Source of the DNA: Blattamonas nauphoetae
Taxonomy: Eukaryota; Preaxostyla; Oxymonadida
Reading direction: 5' to 3'
NCBI GenBank assembly: GCA_033064195.1
Contig: JARBJD010000068.1
Span: forward strand, 124,001 to 188,000
DNA: 64,000 nucleotides
Shown here piece after piece: positions 22,340 to 34,323 of this stretch. Within the stretch, counting starts at the first letter, position 1; every line of letters begins with the position of its first letter. Under the pieces are notes generated by a model. The model was not told the origin of the DNA. It searched no databases and saw only the letters and a program-made list of their open reading frames with translations. A program made the position numbers and the translations under genes.

Positions 22340-23913
22340 GGGTTAAGTATAGGCGCAGATCCGATTTTCGCTACACGCAGATCTGAAAAATCGGATACGC
22401 GCAGATCCAAATGGATACACGCAGATCTCACACTTTTTTTGTTATTTTCGATTTTATGTCATGTTTTTGTCTCCTAAAACTTCAGTATTGATCGAATCTC
22501 TCTTAACCTCCTTTCAGAATAACAAACAGATTGAAATAAACAGATGAAATGTGCAGAGTGGTTCCCAAAAGAAGGGTGGTCGGAGATTTCCATTTAAAGA
22601 TGTGGTTGTGGAGGAGATATCGAAAATTCTGGTCGTGTTCCATGGTGATATTCCAACGCTCGGTGATAGTGATGATGAAGAAGGGATGCTGAGGATTTGT
22701 GCCTTCGAAAGTGGAGATGTCAACGTGGGCAATATAGCGACTTAAATTGGATCATAAAGATCGAAATGAGAGGAGAGATGGGCTGAACGGTTGTTTGGGT
22801 TATTTTGAGAGGAGAAAGGGGGGTTGAGTGATGAGGTGTGCGGATCGTAACTTTGTCGTCTTGGAGAGGGAGATTGGTGAGAGTTCACCTCTTTTTGATG
22901 AAAGAAAGTGTTGGAAGTTTTGGTTGATATTGACTGAACAAACTTTTGGTGAACGCAATCCCAATGTTTGTGTTCTCTGAAGCTGTGTCTGGATGGAATG
23001 CCTGAAGGAAGAAGAAGGCTCTTTTCGGCTCGTGAGAACAACCAGAGAATGAAAGAGAGGAAAGACTGGTGGTATGATCTTTCCTCTCAAGGAAGTTTTG
23101 AGATTGACGAGAACTGCGGACAGTTTCATTCGTGATCGAGGAGATCGTAATATTTGGAATGTTTGCAGGATCAAAGTTTGGACTCATCAGTAGATCCGGA
23201 CGTCTTGGCATTATTTATAGTGGTTTATTCTGATTCGGGAGGAACGATAGTACATGAAGAGAGAGATGTGACTTACGGCGTTATTGAGACAGTGTTGAAG
23301 GAATCTCAATAAAACCCACCAAAAGCGCATCCAACGAAGGAGAGAGACGAAAGACTGTGAGGTTGATTCTTTGGACGGTTTCCAAGAGTAGAAACAGCTC
23401 TTCAGTGTTGGGTGTGGTTCTGTCTGAACCGACAATTGATGAATGTTGCTGAAGAATTCCTACTCTGATGGAACCTCTATATTGGTGAACTCGAACAGAA
23501 AACAAACACAGGTGCGTTGATTTGATGAGATGGATGCCAGTCGGGAGGAGTCACAAAAAGGCCTGAGGTGTGATCCGTGAGCAAGAAAATGAGTAAACAT
23601 GGTCGGTATGTGATTAGGAGAGACCTAATTTCCAAACAGCGAGTTCAGATTTTGTGTAGAAAGGGGAGATTGAATACGGGTTTTGGTAAGATCAACATTC
23701 TCGTTTGATGACTTTACATAATCAGATTTGTGAAAAGTATATGAGAGTACAAATGAATTGTGAGCATTCAGAGTGAAATGACATGAATCGGATATGGTAA
23801 GCACAAAACAATCAACGATCCTTTTGGATCTGCGTGTATCCATTTGGATCTGCGCGTATCCGATTTTTTAGATCTGCGCGTAGCCAAAATCGGATCTGCG
23901 CCTATACTTAACC
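22340..23913. mobile_element. 1574-bp hAT-like element with long inverted repeats
   Basis: Inverted repeats of about 95 bases starting GGTTAAGTATAGGCGCAGAT and built from a recurring GGATCTGCGCGTATCC-type unit. Exact 8-bp target duplication GTTTAGTA at 22332-22339 and 23914-23921. Excision restores QKKNGLVAQKEMEV in the host. The interior has no transposase. It has a minus-strand coding-like stretch (22742-23505) with a plausible intron (5' GTAAGT at about 23279, 3' CAG near 23228) and a plus-strand piece, DDEEGMLRICAFE, that resembles the solenoid genes at 40-46 kb (DDDTILRICAF). Confidence 0.85.
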
Positions 23914-24830
23914 GTTTAGTAGCTCAGAAAGAGATGGAAGTGCAAGAGCAGTTAGATGTCGAGAAAGTTGAAGAGTTTGGAGTCGAATGTTCGAATGGAG
24001 TGATTCACTCCGACGGAATGAGCCACTCTGCATTCGACTCGTCCAGCGATCACCTGCCGACGATCAACCAATTGGGAAATGAAGGCAATGCTGAAACAGA
24101 AGGAGAGTGGGTGGAAGTGATGACGTGTAGTGGAAGGTTTGAAATCTCGAAAGCTCGAATGGATGAGACACTTTATAGTGTGCTTCACAAAGAGCATCGA
24201 GAGATTGGGAAGCGAGGGATTGGAATGCAGATTGTGAATGGTCTGAAACAGGTTGTCGCAAATCGACCAGCGAGTGATTTTCTGACTCGCCTGTCGTCTC
24301 ACTGGATTCTGATTGATACATCTGGAAGTGTTCAACTGAAACTTGAAATGACTGCATCAGAAGCTGAACAAGAAGCAGCTTTCGCCCATATGCACAATCC
24401 TCTCCCACAACCCCTCCAAACTTTGGAAGGAAACACGAACCAACCAGCTGAGATTACACAAGAAACACAAACAGACAGGTCGGGAATGGATGGTCTTCGC
24501 TGGCGAGCACCCGAAGTGGTGGCGTCGAAGGGAGGTCAAGTGGATGGGCACAAAGCGGTAGTTTTTAGTCTTGGCCTTGTGTTGTGGGAAATCGAGACTG
24601 GTCAGGTGCCGTTTGGGGAACTGGATGCAGTGAATGCTCAACGACACTCAGGAACAGGAATTGGGCCGAAGATGGAATCATTGAAGGACGAATCGTTTGT
24701 CTCGCTGATCCATCGTTGTGTTTCAGTTGACCCGAAGGGGCGACCAACACTTTCTGAGATTGAATAGTTCCTCTCTTCTCATCCGGAAGACACTCGTGTT
24801 GTCAATGGAAAGGATTTGAAGGATCCTTGA

Positions 24831-25415
24831 CTGGGCAGTTCACGACAGAAAATTTTGCTCACTCTTCATTTTCAACCGACCTTCACTCATCATTCTCAAC
24901 CGACACTCACCCACATTTCACATCGAAACACGAACTCTGCAGTTTCACCTCACCCTTGACTGTCACTGCCGGTTCATGTTATCTTCCTTTCTTCTCCAAT
25001 CTTGAGTTGCTGCTTCTCCGACAGACACTTCTTCGAACATATCACATCTTTTCTTCACATTGATTCTCGTCTTCATTCAAACTCCGCTTCCGTCTCGCTT
25101 CACGGCCGGCTCGCTTTTGGGGAGGTAGAGGAGGGTGTGGAAGCATTCATGATCTCTGGAGTGCTCTTCTCACTTCTGTTTCTTTTCGTTTCTCGTTTTG
25201 TGATTGCTTGCACTGTTTTTCTCAACCGTTCATGTGTTACAATGGTTCCAGAATGATTGAGAGCAGTGATTTTGACAATCAAGATCAGTGAAATGACATT
25301 AAAGAACGAAAAAACAATAATATTGCCAAAATAAAAAGCTGAAGAAATCAAGAAGAGAATGATTTAAGTGTGGAGAGAAACACTATGATTTGAGAGGGGA
25401 TGGGAACGGAGCTCT
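24831..25415. other. Convergent intergenic region
   Basis: Between the end of the plus-strand receptor gene and the end of the minus-strand giant beta-helix gene. Short plus-strand frames only, no inverted repeats seen. Confidence 0.4.
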
Positions 25416-25991
25416 TCAAAAGGCGTTGGGAGTGATTGGGAGGAGAGGATCATCGAAGTTGGATGTTTCCCATTCGACATTCGCGAACTGAACTTCCTCG
25501 TCGATCGGTGAAGAAGGCGTGTCCTCTGGCAACCACAACTCCCCCATCGAATCCATCCATCTTTCCGAATCCTTTGCACAAACAGCGAGTGAGTGTCACG
25601 TTCTGAAGAATAGTTGAGTCTGTCTTCTCGTTCCCAAAAATCAAGAATCCACTCCCACCCACAAACGAAGACAAGGACGATTGAAACGACGAGGTGTCAG
25701 TGTTGGTCAGCGTGCAGTCGGAGAACGAGGAGAGAGTGAAGTCGACAGAGGAAGAGGGAAGACGACGGGTTGAGGTTGTTCGTTTCATCATCTCGACCAC
25801 CACACATCCTCCCCCAACCACGTCTCTCCCGCCCTTCTCTCCCATCCTCACTTCAGTCGAACATGACATGAAGTTGCAGTTCGTGATGCTTGCTGTGATT
25901 CCAACAATCTTCATTCGAATCACACTTCCGAACTCTTCTCCTTTGCAGTGAGAGAAGTCTGTGTTCTTCACTTTCAAGGCACTGCTTGATG

Positions 25992-28655
25992 TTTTACAGA
26001 AACCGCTGCTCCTCTCATGATGAGACGTGACTTGATCAATAATAAGTTAATTAAGGGGTTAGGCCTGAAAAGGAAGAACATGCAAATGAAATATTTCTCG
26101 GTCGTGAACCGAGAAACAAATCAAGAGTAAAGAGAGAAGTGTAGGAACTTGTACGAGTTCTCTCTTTGAGTTCTTGAGGCTACCTCCTAATATTCCCAAG
26201 TGCCACCTCTCGGTGAGCACTTGGTTCTGGTCAAAGACCGGGAGCAGGAGCAAAGGAAAAAGAAACTCCAATTCCCATTGGAGAAGAAAACCTGTGGGTG
26301 TGGCAGAGAGGTTGATGAGAGGAGCAGCGGTTTCTGTAAAAGGACCGCCCTTCCAGTAGGTCCATTACGAAACCGGCTGCTCCTCTCATGATGAGACTTG
26401 AAAGGGACAAAAGGGGGAGTGAACAAAGAAGAAATACAAGCCTGAGGTATGAACTTGATGCAAGAACGAAGGCAGGCCGTGACCAGCTAAAAGGCTGCTG
26501 CCACCAAACAGGGTTAAATTCAGAGAGCAAGACTGAATTAAGAGCTGTTCGAGGACCAGTCGGAGTGCTTTCTTGCTCTTGTCTTCTTCTCTCACTCATG
26601 CCCTCTTTAGCGCGGGGGGAAACAGAGCCTCGATCCAAGAAATCGCGAGTCGTCATTTGGAGGAGGCCTGTCCACTCTCAGCTTCAGGAAAGGGGAACAG
26701 CTGAAGTTTCATCTGTGAGGGACTTCCGATCCCGTCAGATTTGTGAGAGTGGCGCTGAACATCGTTCTCAACAGCTCGACACGGTGAGGGACGTGGAGTG
26801 CAATCAGAGATCTCGATGTTGTTTCTCTCCCTGTTCTATGTCAATCAAGGCAGTTGAGTCAGACGAGAGCTTGTCTGACTCCAAACGCTCCTCCCAATCA
26901 TCAATGTCTGGACTATTCTTCCCCTACATCGACAGGACCGAGAAGTCCGTTCGTTCCGTTCTGAATCCAGCACGAGCCCAGTTCTCTGTTGAAGTCCCGT
27001 TTTGCAGTACTGTGACACCCTCTTGTGAACCCGCTCGCATCCTCCTCCTTGCTGCATAACCTCACGAGATGTTTCCTTGTCATTCAACTGAAGACACCTG
27101 TGTCCTTTGTGGAATCGATATCTTCCCTATTCTCCGAGTTGCCTCATCCGATGTCATTACAGCCTCCTCGTCTGCCTCAAACCCCCGATGGTTGGATGGT
27201 GGTCTCTCTTTCCAAAGCGATGTAGACCAAATTGAGCCACAATTTTGAGATGTGAAACGTTCCCTCTCCCTGGCTTAGGTCATTGTGCTCAGACGTTTGA
27301 CGGAGTTCGGGAGATAGTTGTCGGCACGTTTTGGAGTTTCAGACAGGATTGTTGGGAGAAACAAGACAGTATTGGAGGGTTGTCCTGAACGACGAAATTG
27401 TCGACTGATTCTGAACACGATTCAGCGATACTCTATCCTCTGCGAGGTTGAAAATGTTTAGCATGTCGCTGTTCTTCCTAATTGAAGTGCGATAACGAAT
27501 GTGTTGAATGATGCCTGTCGAGAGGTGCAGTTGAGCGAGGTGCGGCAACAAAGGATCTAGTGATGGTCGATAGAGGTCATAGATAAATGTGGCTGGTCTC
27601 ACATTCTCCACCTCATACCTCACCTCCTCCAAGATGTGCGTCTCACAAAGACGAACGAATGTCGAAGTAGAGTGTAGTTGCGTCAAGAAGAGTTCAACAG
27701 TGTTGAAGGACGGATAACAAAATTCATTTCCAGTTCGAGCTCAGAACTGATCTCCATCTTGGTCTCTCTGAATCGCGGAGATATGGTCCTTCAATGCATT
27801 CTTGACTCGCAAAATCGCTTCGTTTCGACCGAAGCTGCGCAAAATGACGAAGGAAGTGGCTAGGTTCGACCGACTTGAATGATTGCATGCCAGGTAGATG
27901 TATTCTGCAATAGAGTCCAAATGAGTATTCTTTGGCATAATATATTCGATTTTCGATGGATATCAACTCGTGGTGCGATCGTGGTGTGAGATAATTTGGT
28001 GAAGGCGGTCGGGTTTCGATTTCGTTCGTAATTCACGAACAGTCCCTCTGAATCCAATAGGGACACGATTTGATCAATGTTGAATTGTAAACTTGGACCA
28101 TTTGTTCTGGAAGACATTCGATATCGTTTGTCTTTCTTCCCGATTTGTAGTGGTTGATTCGAGCCGTATCAGGTTGATTTTGTTCCTCTTCATGAAAGGT
28201 TGTAAGAGTTTTGTCTTGCAAGCAGATTTTCGACGTTAAGACGCTCTGTGTCGCCTTCACCTTGAGTTTGGCCTGACTTTCCAAGTTGATTGACAAGGTC
28301 GGCATCTACGTGGGGGTGTGAATCCTGGATCCATGGGAGAACGTTCTGTCTACGTTTTTCCCCCTACATCCTATTCTGCTTCGCGAAGTGTCTGATACAC
28401 TTACTCCGAAAGGAATTCGTCATCTTTATCTGGAGAGAGGGATGCCAGTTTTTGAGCATCTTGAATAGGATACGACCTAAGACGCAGAAAGTCACTTGAT
28501 TGTTGTGAAGAGGTAATGTGGCTCGAATCTTTAACTTAAATTTGCATAATGAATTGACCAGGCCTAACCCCTTAATTAACTTATTATTGATCAAGTCACG
28601 TCTCATCATGAGAGGAGCAGCCGGTTTCGTAATGGACCTACTGGAAGGGCGGTCC
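25992..28655. mobile_element. 2.66-kb element with 63-bp perfect inverted repeats
   Basis: Perfect 63-base inverted repeats at 26005-26067 and 28559-28621 (outer edge GCTGCTCCTCTCATGATGAG). Outside them the left end adds TTTTACAGAAACC and the right end adds GGTTTCGTAATGGACC plus TACTGGAAGGGCGGTCC. It splits the giant beta-helix gene. No flanking duplication could be resolved. Inside are minus-strand coding-like pieces at 27339-28305 and a Cys/Arg/Ser-rich plus-strand frame at 26388-27059, none of which I recognise; no known transposase, integrase or polymerase motif was found. A copy of the joined ends lies inside at 26314-26390. Confidence 0.75.
26314..26390 (-). repeat. Palindromic element-end junction, copy 2
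   Basis: Arms 26314-26346 and 26359-26390 pair around the 12-base loop 26347-26358 (TACTGGAAGGGC on the minus strand). Reading the minus strand, the first arm, loop and GGTCC equal the right end of the surrounding element (28608-28655) and the second arm equals its left end (25992-26020). It is therefore the right end joined to the left end of an element of this family, in opposite orientation to the host element. Confidence 0.65.
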
Positions 28656-31600
28656 TCCCCCACAGCAGCGCTCCTCCTTCCAACGACACCGACAGGAACG
28701 AGCACGATGTCAGTGTGATTGTGGTTGCATCTTTAAACGTCACCAGTCCTGCTTTCCCAACAAACGACACACCATTCATCGAAAGACTGTGGGCCGAGAA
28801 TGATGACGAGCCAGTCGCAGAAACGAGAGAGACAGCGATGGGAGACGATGATGAGAGCGAGCAGGACGACAGAGTAAGGTGTGACGATGTCAGCAGAGAG
28901 AAAACAAACTGAATCGAGCGAGGGACAGAAAAGGAAGAGAATAGAATGTCGGAGAATGAGAGCGACTGTCCGCTCAGAGTGATCATCGCGTGCCGTGCTG
29001 ACGAAGAGGTTGTTCCTGGCTTCCTCTCCTCGTCACTCACACTGCACAGCACTTCGCTTCGAGGCGACTCCGCACTTCCACTCACATCCATCGCCCATCC
29101 CCGCTCACTCACCAGCCAACAGCTCTCTCCGATCCGAGCTCTCTCAACGACAACAACAGCGAACGATCCATCCCGTTTGGATGTTTCCTCGAAGCAGCGA
29201 TGCAGTGTCTTGAACGGGGCGTCGACGGTGCCTGCTGCGTCGTCCTCTCCTCCCTCTCCCACCCCAATCACTTGCGATTTCAGCAGTGACAGCAACGATG
29301 TTCCTTCTGTTGGGGTTGTCTCGTCTCTCCCCCACAAATCGTCCTCTTTCGCTTCCTCGAACGACCCTCGCCATCTGCTCCCCACAACCACGCGTCGCAG
29401 GTCCTCCCCCAACACAAACACGCAGTGTCCCTTCCCAGACGCCCTGTTCGCTAAATTGTTTGTCCCAAACTGCGTCTGTAACAGCGAGTATTGTGACGGT
29501 GTCGGCATCTGCGACAGGTCCAGCCAGACTGCCCCTCCGTCCCTCCCACTCGCGCAGCTCTCGAATCGACATTCGTCCAGCGACAGCGAGCCTGACGTGA
29601 TCGTCACTGCCAGCGCTCCTCCATTCCCAGCTGAGCACGAACACGATGCGAAAGATGTTGAGTGAATCGAAAGGCGATCGGTGTTTGTGTTGAGTGTTGC
29701 TGAGATGATGCTTCCATCTCCAGTCTGGCGGGTGACATTTTCAACAATCATGTTGTTCAGTGTGAGAGATCCTTTCGATTGAGTGATCAGAGCCGATGAG
29801 GCAGGTGTCAATTGATGTGTTGTCAGTGACGCTCCATCCAGAACAACTCCTCCCCCTCCAATCGACAGAAGGAAAGGCTGAGGAGGGGCGGAGTCGGAGA
29901 GCGAAGAGAATAATGTGCTGTCGAAAACGATGTTGGATGAGTCTCCGCTGATTGTCGTGTCTGTCAGCGTCAGCGTCCCTCCACTCATTTTCACAACCAA
30001 AGTGCTGAGTTCGGTTGAACAGCAGATATTCACTTTCTCCAACACCAACAGCCCCCCTCTGTTCTCAAACACTCCTTCATCCAAAGAGAGTGTCGACGAG
30101 TCCAGATTCACATCCAGTTCGCTGATCGTCAGAGAATCCAGCTCATTCGCTTCTCCATTCACAATCTGACCCTTCCCAACCACCAACAGCGTCCCAGAAT
30201 GTCGCAACGAGCCAACAGCAACATCAATTCCATCAAACTCCATCTTCGAGCTAAGCTCTCCATTTCCAGAGATCTTCACTGTGTTTACCCTTGTCAACTC
30301 AAATCCAGTGTCAACTGTGCGGCAAGGAAGCTTCACATTCCCACACAGCGGATGGTCAGCCGAGCTCGAGGTCGTCTCAACAACAATCTCACCAGCAGTG
30401 CGGGCGTGGAAGCAGTACAGAAGCGAATACGGGTTGAACGATCTGTCGAATGTGAGTGTCGACGGGTCTCGCTCGATCATCACACTCGACTGAGCACAGC
30501 TCAAGTTGAATGTTCCGGCCCAACTCTTCTCTTTCTCTGATTCCTCATTCTCTCCTTTCAACAGAACCCAATGAGACTTCCCATTCGACAGACTTCCAAC
30601 CATTTTTGTGTTCTTCATCGAAACGTGGTGTGTGTCAGACACCGAAGCCTCGAGGATGGAAGGACCGTCTGAACTTCGCGAAACTTGTTCGAACGAGCAG
30701 GACTCAATCATCACAGAGCTCGAAGTGGAGAAGAGAGAGGTTGTTGTTTTGATCGAAGACGATGTCACTCCATTCATGTTCAACGATCCATCTGATATTT
30801 CGATTAGATGAACACTCAGAACCGTCGATGATGGAGATGACAGCGAACAGGAGAGAAGAGAGAGGGAGCATTGAGTGGAGGTGACGAAAGATGTGGAAAG
30901 ACGAGTCGACGAGAAGAGGAGAGAGAGTGTGTCGAGTGTCAGATGAGACTCTGTCATTTCATCTCGAACCACTTCAATTCGTCCATCTTCAGAAAGACTC
31001 AGAGTGGACGAGGAGGTCTTCCCAACAATCGAGAACACTCCCTTCGCTTCCAATGTGGCCACAAGAGGCGCAGAGTTGATGATGGTCATGGATTCGAGAT
31101 TCGCTGATTTCATTCGATCCAGTCCAAAGTGAAGTGTTTCGCAGAACATGAAGAAATGCCCACATTTCAAGAAAGGCCATCCAGACTCGTCCACTTCCAC
31201 TGTTTCGGCGATGTCAACCAGATAAGGAAGAATCGAGCTGTTCACGCCACTCTTCGAGTCGTCTGCCCAGATTGACCATTCTTTCGATGTGTCCCAGCTT
31301 CCTTCCCACAAATCCGCCAGAATGATCGAATCCAAATTGTAACCAAGTAGATATACATCAATTCCTCTTGTTGATTCAGCTGTGTTCTGAGTCTGGGCAG
31401 ATGTCTCAACGAATTTCAGATCGGTCATCGAATAATCGAAAGAGGACGAGGATGTTGTGTTCACAAGTTCCATCCAAACACAACTCGATCGACTTGAACA
31501 GCTGCACGATGAGAATGTCAGATTGTCAAGCTTGAACGAACATCCTTCCAACACCGACGCAACAATCACTCCTGCCAGCGAATGTGTCGAAGAGACAGAA

Positions 31601-33812
31601 GAGAAGGAAGTGTTTTTGACAACCAGATTCGCTCCTTCGTTCACACAAACCAAACATCCAGCAATCGAAGCGACCAGTTGTGTGACTGAACAGTCTTCCA
31701 ATGTCAGCGACGATGAGGACGAGCATTCAAACAACGATCCACTCGTCAGTATCCCTATCTCCACATTTATCGAGTTGACTTCTGCCTCCTTCCTCACTCC
31801 AAACAATCCTGATTCTGTGTTTCTTGTTCCGATTCCTTCGTTGATCGTCAGAGTGTGTTCTCCTCCATTTAATCTCATGTTCTTGTTCAGTTCCATCGGT
31901 TCAACTTGTTCTACATCTCCTCCCACTTCGATCGTCACATCTGTCATCGCTTCAAATCGCGTCCAGAGCGACGGCAGAGTCTTACACGGATAAACAGACA
32001 ATCCACACACTGACATGTCCGACCAGTTCTGATCCAGATGGCCAGTCGACTCCATCGGAGTGAAGTACAAGAAGAGGGGCACGAGAGGAAGGAAGGCTCC
32101 TTCTTTCCCAACAAACAGAGTCGCTGTCGACGAATCTTTTGTCCAATCCAGGGTCAGGGTGTGCTCGAGAACAGTTTTGCTGAGTGTTGGGTGAGAGAGG
32201 AGGAGAAAGTCTGATTGGATTCCTGTCGACACACAATTGTGGAACGATGAGTCAGCCGAGAGGAGGAAAGATGAAGTGTCAGTGAGAAGAGAAATGTCAA
32301 GCACGCCCGACCCTTCAACGTTTGACGATGAGCATGACTCGAATCTGGATGCTGTGAATTCAACAGAACAACCCGCTCCAACACTTCCAGACAGAACAGA
32401 TCCTGAAGCTGACGAGGTGAATGCGGTGAACGAACAGGATGTCACAGAGAGAGATGCAGTGTTGCTAAGGCTGATGAAGGACGATGATGATGACAAAATC
32501 ACCACCCAGGAGAAGCTTATCGATGAAAGAGACAGAGAAGTGCCTGCTGAGACAGTGAACGACCCACTCTCAGCAACAGCGACTGAGAGAGCAGAAGTCT
32601 TCGATTTCAGGGTCTGTGATGTTTGGGTTGTGGCGAGCGATGAGTCGAGAGTGGTTGCGGAGGAGAGGACAACAGACGACGAGTCTTTCAGTTGAGCCCA
32701 TCCATGCGACAGAGACGAGCACGGTAGTTTCTCTTTTCCACAATTCGCGTGATCGAAGAACGACGAATCAACTGTAACATCTCCGTCTGTGTGTGGAAAT
32801 ATGAAATAGGCCAGTGGGCCAGAGTGTTCGGGTGTCGTCTGATCCTCACCCAAAAATTGCTTCAATTTCAGAAGGGTCTGATCTTCCTCGTTTCCAAATG
32901 GCCCTTCAAACGTTTCGTTTGTCACAGTAGTCCCAATTCCTGCTCCCTTCAGCAATACGTCTGTCCCTTCTTTGCCAGCAGTGATGACAAATGAGACAGA
33001 TTTCATGATCACGTCACCAGTTGAGAACGAGTTCTTTGAGATGTGGATCACGCGACCTTTCTCGCTCGATTCCTCGTTGCAGTGAGAGAAGGAGACAGTA
33101 TGGAGCTTGATCTTTCCTGAGGATGACGACCGAATCAGACTTTGAGAATCTGAAGTTGAGAAGGGGGAGAACGACACGTCAGTCAGAGAGAGGCAACTGG
33201 ATGAAGTGAGCGCAAACAGCGATGATGCCAACTTATCGCTGTCAGGAGCCTTCTCAAAGTCGACTGAGTCGATTGAGAGAGATTGGGTTGTCAGACTGAA
33301 GGAGCCAGAGGACGTGACAATCAAAGATTGGCGAGAAGGCGATGTGTAAGATGTGATGGTGAACGAGGAGAATGTGGGAGTGAGAGTTTTTGAGAGAACA
33401 CTTGAAGTGTTGAGAAGCAGATTGGTTGTTCCTGATTTCTGTTTCTGGAATGCTTTCTCAAACGACGAGCAAGGCAGAGCGATCAATCCACAATTGTTGT
33501 GGTCCATCCCTTCAGATGCAACAAATATCTTCTCCTCAGTGTCCGTATGCGGGAGCCAGCTCCAAAGCAGACTCTCCTCCCTCGCTCCAACCTTCCCCAC
33601 GAATATGTTCCTTTCCAGTTCGGTGAATTGACGGTTCGTAGGGACTGTGAGAGTGCTTTTCAGGAAAGAGAATGGAGGACTTGAAGCGGTTGAGGTGATG
33701 TCAGCTGTCTCAACGAAAACGATGGATCCTGTCCCATTCGATACGACTGAAGTTACAACACAGTCTGAGCTCATGGAGAACTGTGAACCAAGTGAAAGAT
33801 GAATCAGCAGGC

Positions 33813-33860
33813 TTCTGATTTGATCCCAGTGATCCCAGTCGGATCTGATCCCAGTTAATT
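33813..33860. repeat. Solo transposon-end-like repeat
   Basis: TTCTGATTTGATCCCAGTGA onward matches 62265-62289 with one mismatch in 25 bases and is followed by further GATCCCA repeats at both places. A related start (GGCTTCTGATT) occurs at 38742. It sits at the N-terminal border of the beta-helix gene. No matching inverted partner was found nearby. Confidence 0.5.
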
Positions 33861-34323
33861 TCTGCAATACCATTTCGTTTCTTTTCACTATTTTCCTTCT
33901 TGAAATATATGATATCTGAATAGAAAACCGAGATGAAATGAAAATGTTCATTAGATCGAACAATAACATGAGTCTTTTTGTGACTCACAATTATGGCGTA
34001 TATGATGTAAATTTCCGAGTTTCTGAATGTCGTCCGAAGAATAAACAGTGAATAATTCTTGGATTTGCACATAAAATTGATGATATGTCCAAAACAATTG
34101 AGATGAGAGTGAAATCCAAATTTATGGTTAAGACCGGATGAACTGCTTCAGAAGGAATGAGCTCGATTCTGGGAGATGGGGATGGCGAATAGGGAGTGCG
34201 AGTTTGTAAAATTGAAAGTGAGAAGAGCCGAGAGATGCCCACTTCGTGGATGTGCAACGCCGCTTGGATCGACGCCGTCAGAACCGTCGCAGAGCAGAGG
34301 AATACGAACAGTGACGAGAGCAC

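Larger units (their letters stand above)
17864..24830 (+). pseudogene. Beta-helix receptor with pseudokinase domain, three insertions
   Basis: Host segments 17864-19182, 19862-20841, 21706-22339 and 23922-24830 join in frame into one protein. Order: signal peptide (LSLLLCLSQSIVTA), beta-helix ectodomain with rungs such as 'GCSFNSQRILG' and 'NCSTGADPWGLGG', a beta-sandwich-like region, an acidic PEDP-rich linker, a membrane helix (MLSWLIPLVACLLVALVF, near 22230-22310), basic RRRQKK, and a kinase-like domain. The kinase keeps WRAPEVV (APE) and FSLGLVLWEIETGQVPFGE but lacks recognisable HRD and DFG motifs (ILIDTSGSVQLK stands there), so catalysis is unlikely. The likely start ATG at 17864 is followed at once by TGA, the frame shifts near 21840, and a TAG precedes the usual tail (FLSSHPEDTRVVNGKDL). 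Best read as a recently dead receptor gene. Confidence 0.65.
25416..34323 (-). pseudogene. Giant six-module beta-helix surface protein, interrupted
   Basis: The main block, 28656 to about 33770, encodes roughly 1700 residues of Ser/Thr-rich beta-helix. A motif CGxxxxPCxxL recurs with spacing of about 250-370 residues: near residues 160, 411, 660, 941, 1213 and, degenerate, 1585, counting from 33969. So the protein is built of about six modules. The C-terminal part continues beyond the 2.66-kb element at 25978-25416 (CKTSSSALKVKNTDFSHCKG, ending DEEVQFANVEWETSNF...PITPNAF) after one frame change near 25590. A plausible signal peptide (MLSSLFVFLCSATVLTASIQ) starts at 34323, but 33780-34200 does not read as beta-helix and holds a transposon-end-like repeat at 33813. 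No membrane helix was found. I infer a dead secreted or surface protein gene. Confidence 0.6.

Noticed and set aside
23922-24830. Stop codons TAA/TAG read as glutamine, as reported for the oxymonad Streblomastix
   Set aside because: The TAG before FLSSHPED is tempting, but other damage in the same gene includes TGA and frameshifts, and TAG ends at least two intact genes (NTF2-like and multi-pass membrane gene). Standard code fits better.
26388-27059. 223-codon frame inside the 2.66-kb element as a transposase
   Set aside because: Cys/Arg/Ser-rich with no DDE, HUH, tyrosine recombinase or zinc-binding pattern; may be chance, so not called as a gene.
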